Shown here piece after piece: positions 42,813 to 43,160 of a stretch of DNA of 43,160 bases. The translations under genes were made by a program, and so were the position numbers. The stretch comes from Emmonsiellopsis sp. PD_33 (Eukaryota; Ascomycota; Eurotiomycetes; Onygenales; Ajellomycetaceae). Numbering within the stretch: position 1 is the first letter of the stretch; every line of letters starts with the position of its first letter. The stretch spans positions 1 to 43,160 of the forward strand of contig JANTQF010000305.1 in assembly GCA_032988165.1 (NCBI GenBank). Reading direction: 5' to 3'. The notes under the pieces are model-generated. The model was not told where the DNA came from and did not search any database. It was given only the letters and a program-made list of their open reading frames with translations.

Positions 42813-43160
42813 GTTTGCGGTTCGAGGTTGGAAAAATGAAGAGGTTGATTCCTGCTGTGCTATATGCGTCGATATGTCATCCCACGACGCAGGTTTTCAG
42901 GGGAAAGAGGGCGGATATTTATCTACTCGTCCGGCGACTTGCACCTTTTAGCGTATTTACATCAGTGTAATGGCAATCTCTCAGTTAGAGTAAATTCGCC
43001 AATCGGAGGGTGGTAGCGGGCGGTTGAGGGGTGAGAAGGGGATGGGGGCGGCCCAGCGTTTGCCCCCGCCGGCTAAGATCGGGTGGCTGAGTGTGGGGAA
43101 GAAGCCTTGTATTTTTAGCTCGGGCTGGGCATCGATCCCATTCGAGACTTGGCAGGCGAT
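42813..43160. promoter_or_regulatory. Upstream region of the NmrA-like gene to window end
   Basis: No ORF or RNA is supported. The region holds the promoter of the minus-strand NmrA-like gene. Confidence 0.4.

Noticed and set aside
1..43160. tRNA or rRNA genes
   Set aside because: Looked for T-loop GTTCRANNC with matching acceptor stems on both strands by eye; no candidate folded convincingly. A tRNAscan run would settle it.

Overview
The window is nuclear DNA of a filamentous ascomycete, most likely a eurotiomycete (Onygenales or Eurotiales). The evidence is many short introns (about 49 to 165 bp, GT..AG with CTAAC-like branch points), a HapX-type iron regulator with its cysteine-rich regions, a fungal Rtt109, a Pom34-type nucleoporin and mitochondrial ribosomal protein bL19m. 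Exon models were assembled by hand. Every junction was required to have splice signals and to keep frame, and the summed exons of each full model come out divisible by three.

Layout. 1-1803: C-rich and poly-G start, no gene. 1804-4039 (-): CAX-type cation/proton exchanger. 7144-11306 (+): type IIC (Na,K-ATPase alpha-like) P-type ATPase in 15 exons. 12039-14216 (-): F-box protein. 14959-15403 (-): three-exon gene for a small secreted prepropeptide with a cationic seven-cysteine end. 16563-18278 (-): histone acetyltransferase Rtt109. 19754-20296 (+): cupin protein. 21302-22758 (+): secreted AIM6-like PLC-type phosphodiesterase. 22918-25349 (-): a Crinkler/RHS-like NTPase plus nuclease-fold protein with a duplicated Cys/His N-terminal module. 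26378-29461 (-): HID1 family. 29914-30775 (-): Pom34-like. 31476-33355 (+): membrane-anchored AMP-binding-like protein with no P-loop. 33992-34310 (+): doubtful small membrane protein. 34740-35832 (-): predicted mitochondrial protein. 36174-37061 (+): bL19m. 37890-38714 (-): class I O-methyltransferase-like. 39647-41089 (+): hapX. 41685-42812 (-): NmrA-like reductase.

The genes do not form a biosynthetic cluster. Two ion transporters sit head to head at the left. Three head-to-head pairs with short or medium promoters lie at the right: Pom34/AMP-binding, mitochondrial protein/bL19m, and OMT/hapX. The OMT/hapX promoter holds two exact SreA/Sre1-type GATA elements 12 bp apart, the expected logic for iron repression of hapX.

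The most novel-looking items are the seven-cysteine cationic peptide gene, whose mature region is confined to its last exon, and the NTPase/nuclease-fold protein with a tandem C-x8-C-x-C...C-x2-C-x-H-P-x3-H header, an apparently lost nuclease glutamate and a 39-bp duplication across an intron-exon junction. No tRNA, rRNA, transposon or CRISPR array was recognised.
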